Source of the DNA: Thermoanaerobaculia bacterium
GTDB lineage: Bacteria > Acidobacteriota > Thermoanaerobaculia > Multivoradales > JAHEKO01
Assembly: GCA_029287645.1 (NCBI GenBank)
Contig: JARFQS010000254.1
Coordinates: 1-7,355, forward strand
Reading direction: 5' to 3'
DNA: 7,355 nt
In this document: piece by piece, positions 5,262-7,355 of the stretch
Numbering within the stretch: the stretch's first letter is position 1
Layout of the letters: every line of letters starts with the position of its first letter
Position numbers and translations under genes: made by a program
The notes under the pieces: model-generated
What the model was told of the DNA's origin: nothing
What the model saw: only the letters and a program-made list of their open reading frames with translations
Databases searched by the model: none

Positions 5262-5984
5262 ATGGTCCAGACAGTCGGCGCGGTGACGATGGGGCAGACA
5301 CCGCGGGACGACATCGTTCCGGAGTTGGAAGCTGCGCTGGGTCCTGGATACGAGATCGAGCAGGTGGGCGTTCTGGATGGTCTGAGCGCTGCCGAGATCG
5401 AGGCCCAGTCAGGCAGGAGCGCGCGCGGGCGGATCGTGACTCGACTGCGCGATGGGCGGGAGGTCCGGGTGCGGCACAAGCTGGTCACACGCCGATTCCA
5501 AGAGTGCGTCGAGGACCTCGACGGCCGTGTCGCCATGATCCTGGTGCTATGCACCGGTGACCTGCCGCAGGTGGAGACGCGGGTCCCGATGCTCTATCCC
5601 GGCCGTCTCCTGCAGGGCCTGACAGCGAGCCTGGGCGTCGAGCGGTTGGGTGTGTTGACGCCGGCCGCAGGGCAAATCAGGCCCCAGCGCAGACGCTGGC
5701 GGAGTGCGGCGCGGCGGGTCTTCGTGGCAGACGTCTCGCCCTACGGCCCTCCGGAAGCCTTCGAGCAGGCGGCCGAGCGGCTCGAGCGCAAGCGGGTGGA
5801 GGTGGTCGTCCTGGACTGCATCGGCTATACGCAGGCGATGCAGCGTCGCGTCCGCGACAGGCTTCATGTTCCGGCGCTCGCCTCCCTGTCGGTCCTGGGC
5901 CGGATCGCCGCCGAGATGCTGGCCCCTCCAGAGCTGGATCCTCCACAGCTCGACGCGACAGAACCGACGCCCATTCTTCGCTGA
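5262..5984 (+). CDS. AroM family protein
   Basis: The 240-residue product aligns along its length, from memory, with E. coli AroM, which is about 225 residues. Matching landmarks are the N-terminal GAVTMGQTPRDDIVPEL, the GVLDGLSAAEIEA segment, a basic RHKLVTRRFQ stretch, AMILVLCTGDLP (91-102), VVVLDCIGYTQAMQ (181-193) and the final VPALASLSVLGRIAAEML. AroM is named for its place in the E. coli aro regulon, but its reaction is not established. The fold is thought to belong to the Asp/Glu racemase superfamily. Here Cys97 (LCTG) and Cys186 (DCIGY) sit in the two halves much like the paired catalytic cysteines of those racemases, so a racemase- or decarboxylase-like reaction is possible but inferred. 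About 20 residues extend past the usual C-terminus. The gene is divergent from the kinase and is followed after 18 bp by a likely co-transcribed acyltransferase-like gene. Confidence 0.88.
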   Translation: MVQTVGAVTMGQTPRDDIVPELEAALGPGYEIEQVGVLDGLSAAEIEAQSGRSARGRIVTRLRDGREVRVRHKLVTRRFQECVEDLDGRVAMILVLCTGDLPQVETRVPMLYPGRLLQGLTASLGVERLGVLTPAAGQIRPQRRRWRSAARRVFVADVSPYGPPEAFEQAAERLERKRVEVVVLDCIGYTQAMQRRVRDRLHVPALASLSVLGRIAAEMLAPPELDPPQLDATEPTPILR

Positions 5985-5993
5985 ATTCGACCT

Positions 5994-5997
5994 GGAG
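5994..5997 (+). promoter_or_regulatory. Ribosome binding site deciding the GTG start at 6003
   Basis: GGAG (within TGGAG) lies 5 nt before the GTG at 6003, in the 18-bp gap after the AroM stop. It supports this GTG start and translation of the second gene from the shared transcript. Confidence 0.55.
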
Positions 5998-6002
5998 TTT
6001 TC

Positions 6003-7151
6003 GTGGGAGCGCCACCTGTCATCGAGCTCCTCGACGCCGAGGCCGCACGAGAGCTGCCGCCTCAGCGGGATGACTGGGCAGAGCTCGCCAGGCGCTACGT
6101 CGTGGCGATGCAGCGAGACGGAACCAGCCACTACATCGACAACGTCGAGGTGGACCTCTCGCTGCTCCGCGTCGATGAACAGCTGCTGCCCCTCGTGTTC
6201 ACGCAGTGCGATCGACCGGCAGATCCATCGAGGCCCATTGCCGCGGTGGCCTCGCCACGCGCCCATTACGCCGACTACACGCGCGAGGAGATGGCGAAGC
6301 GTCACCTGGCGATGCCGGGGTGGCTGCTGGGCCTCGGCTTCCGGCCTTTCGGTGCGGCGATGGGCCTCGCCGAGCTGGATCGGGTCGTCTTCGTCAACAA
6401 CTGGCTGCTGACCACGAATCCGGTGGCCCGGTACACGGCAGAGCAGCTCTCCGCCATCGTCGACGGCCTGACGACGAAGTACCCCAAAGCGGCGGTCGTC
6501 TTTGGCGGACTGTTGCCCCGGTTGCAGCCGGAGCAGTTTCGTCTCTTCGAGCAGGTGGGCTTCCGGATGGTGCGGCATCGGCAGGTGTGGATCGTGGAGG
6601 ACTGCGAGCGCGCCTTTCGGGAGTCGGAAGAGCTGCACCGGGACCGGCATCTCGCCGAGCGGCATGGCTACGAAGTGGTGGCCGACCCGGAGGTCGTCGC
6701 CAGTGAAGCGGAGCGCCTGGCCGAGCTCTACAGGGGTCTCTATCTGGGCAAGCATTCGCTTCTGAACCCGCACTTCAATGCCGAGTTCGTGCGGCTCACC
6801 CTGGACGAGGGGCTGCTCACCTACCGGGCCTTCCGCAAAGCGGGCGCGATCGACGCCTTCAAGGCGTGGTACGTCAAGGACGGGGTGATGACCGGGGCCT
6901 TCGTCGGCTACGACCGGCAGAAGCCCCGTAAGCTCGGGCTCTACCGGCAGGCCATCGCCCTGCAGGCCACGGAGGCGGCCCGCCTCGGGCTGCAGCTGTC
7001 GTGGAGCGGTGGGGTGGGGGAGTTCAAGAGGCTGCGCGGTGCCTCTCCCCACGAGGAGCACGACGCCGTCTGGGATCGCCACCTGTCAGCGCGGCGGAGG
7101 CTACCCTGGGCCCTGTTGGAGAGGGTAGGGCGAGCTACGGTGGGCAGGTAG
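6003..7151 (+). CDS. Conserved-looking protein, possibly a GNAT/FemAB-like acyltransferase
   Basis: The product has 382 residues, no signal peptide and no membrane helix. It looks built of two halves. The first (about 40-205) contains FVNNWLLTTNP, a helix YTAEQLSAIVDGLTTKYPK, the strand AVVFGGLL and then EQFRLFEQVGFRMVRHRQVW, which resembles the end of a GNAT domain, where an LFE-VGF turn is common. The second (about 225-370) runs YRGLYLGKHSLLNP, LTYRAFRKAGAIDAFKAWYV, a helix AIALQATEAARLGLQLSWSGG and KRLRGASPHEEHDAVWDRHL; such an order is seen in tandem-GNAT, FemAB-like aminoacyl or acyl transferases. I cannot name the family, so the function is a guess from shape. The GTG start follows the AroM stop by 18 bp, so the two are probably one operon and may act on the same metabolite. 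A cluster of inverted repeats begins at the gene's end. Confidence 0.85.
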   Translation: MGAPPVIELLDAEAARELPPQRDDWAELARRYVVAMQRDGTSHYIDNVEVDLSLLRVDEQLLPLVFTQCDRPADPSRPIAAVASPRAHYADYTREEMAKRHLAMPGWLLGLGFRPFGAAMGLAELDRVVFVNNWLLTTNPVARYTAEQLSAIVDGLTTKYPKAAVVFGGLLPRLQPEQFRLFEQVGFRMVRHRQVWIVEDCERAFRESEELHRDRHLAERHGYEVVADPEVVASEAERLAELYRGLYLGKHSLLNPHFNAEFVRLTLDEGLLTYRAFRKAGAIDAFKAWYVKDGVMTGAFVGYDRQKPRKLGLYRQAIALQATEAARLGLQLSWSGGVGEFKRLRGASPHEEHDAVWDRHLSARRRLPWALLERVGRATVGR

Positions 7152-7201
7152 AAGGTACCTTCGGCGGCAAGGTCCGCCGCGGGAGGGGGCAAGCCCCTCC
7201 C
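7151..7201. repeat. Tandem inverted repeats, REP-like or bidirectional terminator
   Basis: Three inverted repeats follow one another right after the acyltransferase-like gene. They are the perfect 12-bp palindrome GAAGGTACCTTC (7151-7162), CGGCGG-CAAGGT-CCGCCG (7162-7179), and GGGAGGGG-GCAAG-CCCCTCCC (7181-7201). The last has an 8-bp all-GC-rich stem except one A-T pair and a 5-nt loop. No T-run follows on either strand. They lie between two convergent genes and could end transcription from both sides. The sequence style (GC-rich paired hairpins between genes) is also that of REP-type interspersed repeats. Confidence 0.55.
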
Positions 7202-7253
7202 CTACATCCCCCGGCCCCGCTGGCTGCTTCCAAAGGTGGGGGTATGGACGGGG

Positions 7254-7355
7254 CTACGGGCTGGCCTGATAGATGGCAGCGCGATAACGAGGTTCGGGAA
7301 TCGGCTTCCCTGAGGAGCGAGCAGCTTCGAGCCAGGCTGTTTTGGCCTTCTCGAC
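7254..7355 (-). CDS. hicB: HicB-like antitoxin, partial (only the C-terminal 33 residues in window)
   Basis: The minus-strand frame entering from the right edge and stopping at TAG (7254-7256) reads VEKAKTAWLEAARSSGKPIP then EPRYRAAIYQASP. The pattern ANAREALxxWLEAAxxxGxPIPEP is typical for HicB-family antitoxins, where it links the partial RNase-H-like fold to the C-terminus (family recalled). HicB binds and neutralises the RNase HicA and often represses its own operon. No DNA-binding domain follows here, so this is the short type without a C-terminal helix-turn-helix. Whether a full-length gene and a hicA partner exist cannot be seen. Single-domain members of this family without hicA also exist. 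Confidence 0.75.
   Translation of the reverse strand, partial: VEKAKTAWLEAARSSGKPIPEPRYRAAIYQASP

Noticed and set aside
5547..7082. A 511-codon minus-strand open frame opposite the AroM and acyltransferase-like genes
   Set aside because: It lies antisense to two genes with recognisable protein features and ribosome sites. Its translation is rich in Arg, His, Pro and Gly without any domain, as expected from a codon-biased antisense frame in GC-rich DNA.
1..7355. CRISPR array, tRNA, rRNA, or complete insertion sequence
   Set aside because: No regularly spaced repeats, no cloverleaf or rRNA-like stretch, and no transposase sequence or terminal inverted repeat pair were seen on reading both strands.

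Overview
The window is high-GC bacterial DNA that is mostly protein-coding. A eukaryote-like Ser/Thr kinase with a single membrane helix and a long TPR ectodomain, GC-rich codon usage and several secreted proteins of unknown family suggest Acidobacteriota or a similar environmental phylum. That assignment is inference from gene style; no rRNA or other marker gene is present.

Left part (1-1930, all minus strand). A secreted metallo-beta-lactamase-fold (MBL) hydrolase runs off the left edge. Just upstream of it lies a 37-codon stub that reads as the C-terminus of a molybdopterin-binding xanthine dehydrogenase/aldehyde oxidase-type subunit; the rest of that gene is gone. Next comes an intact HigA-type antitoxin gene. 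In front of it, where the toxin HigB should be, only about the first 16 codons of a HigB-like frame remain. They sit behind a good sigma70-type promoter (TTGTTA, 17 bp, TATAAT) with a 10-bp palindrome in the spacer. This stretch therefore reads as a rearranged locus: a decayed toxin-antitoxin module with a surviving antitoxin, next to the stump of a decayed oxidoreductase gene.

Middle (1954-5187). About 460 bp without a convincing gene is followed by a small secreted protein of unknown function (plus strand, near-perfect Shine-Dalgarno). It converges on the large minus-strand kinase-TPR gene. The kinase keeps all its catalytic motifs.

Right part (5188-7355). A 74-bp intergenic region separates the kinase from a divergent plus-strand pair, an AroM-family protein and an unrecognised, possibly GNAT/FemAB-like acyltransferase. 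The two lie 18 bp apart and are probably co-transcribed. A cluster of inverted repeats follows (7101-7201), and then the C-terminal 33 codons of a minus-strand HicB-like antitoxin that enters from the right edge.

The parts most worth a second look are the toxin-less higA with its retained promoter and operator, the oxidoreductase stub beside it, the AroM plus acyltransferase pair, and a recurring start pattern in which a -10-like hexamer lies 5-6 nt before the ATG with no Shine-Dalgarno (possible leaderless transcripts). I did not find a clearly new multi-gene system.
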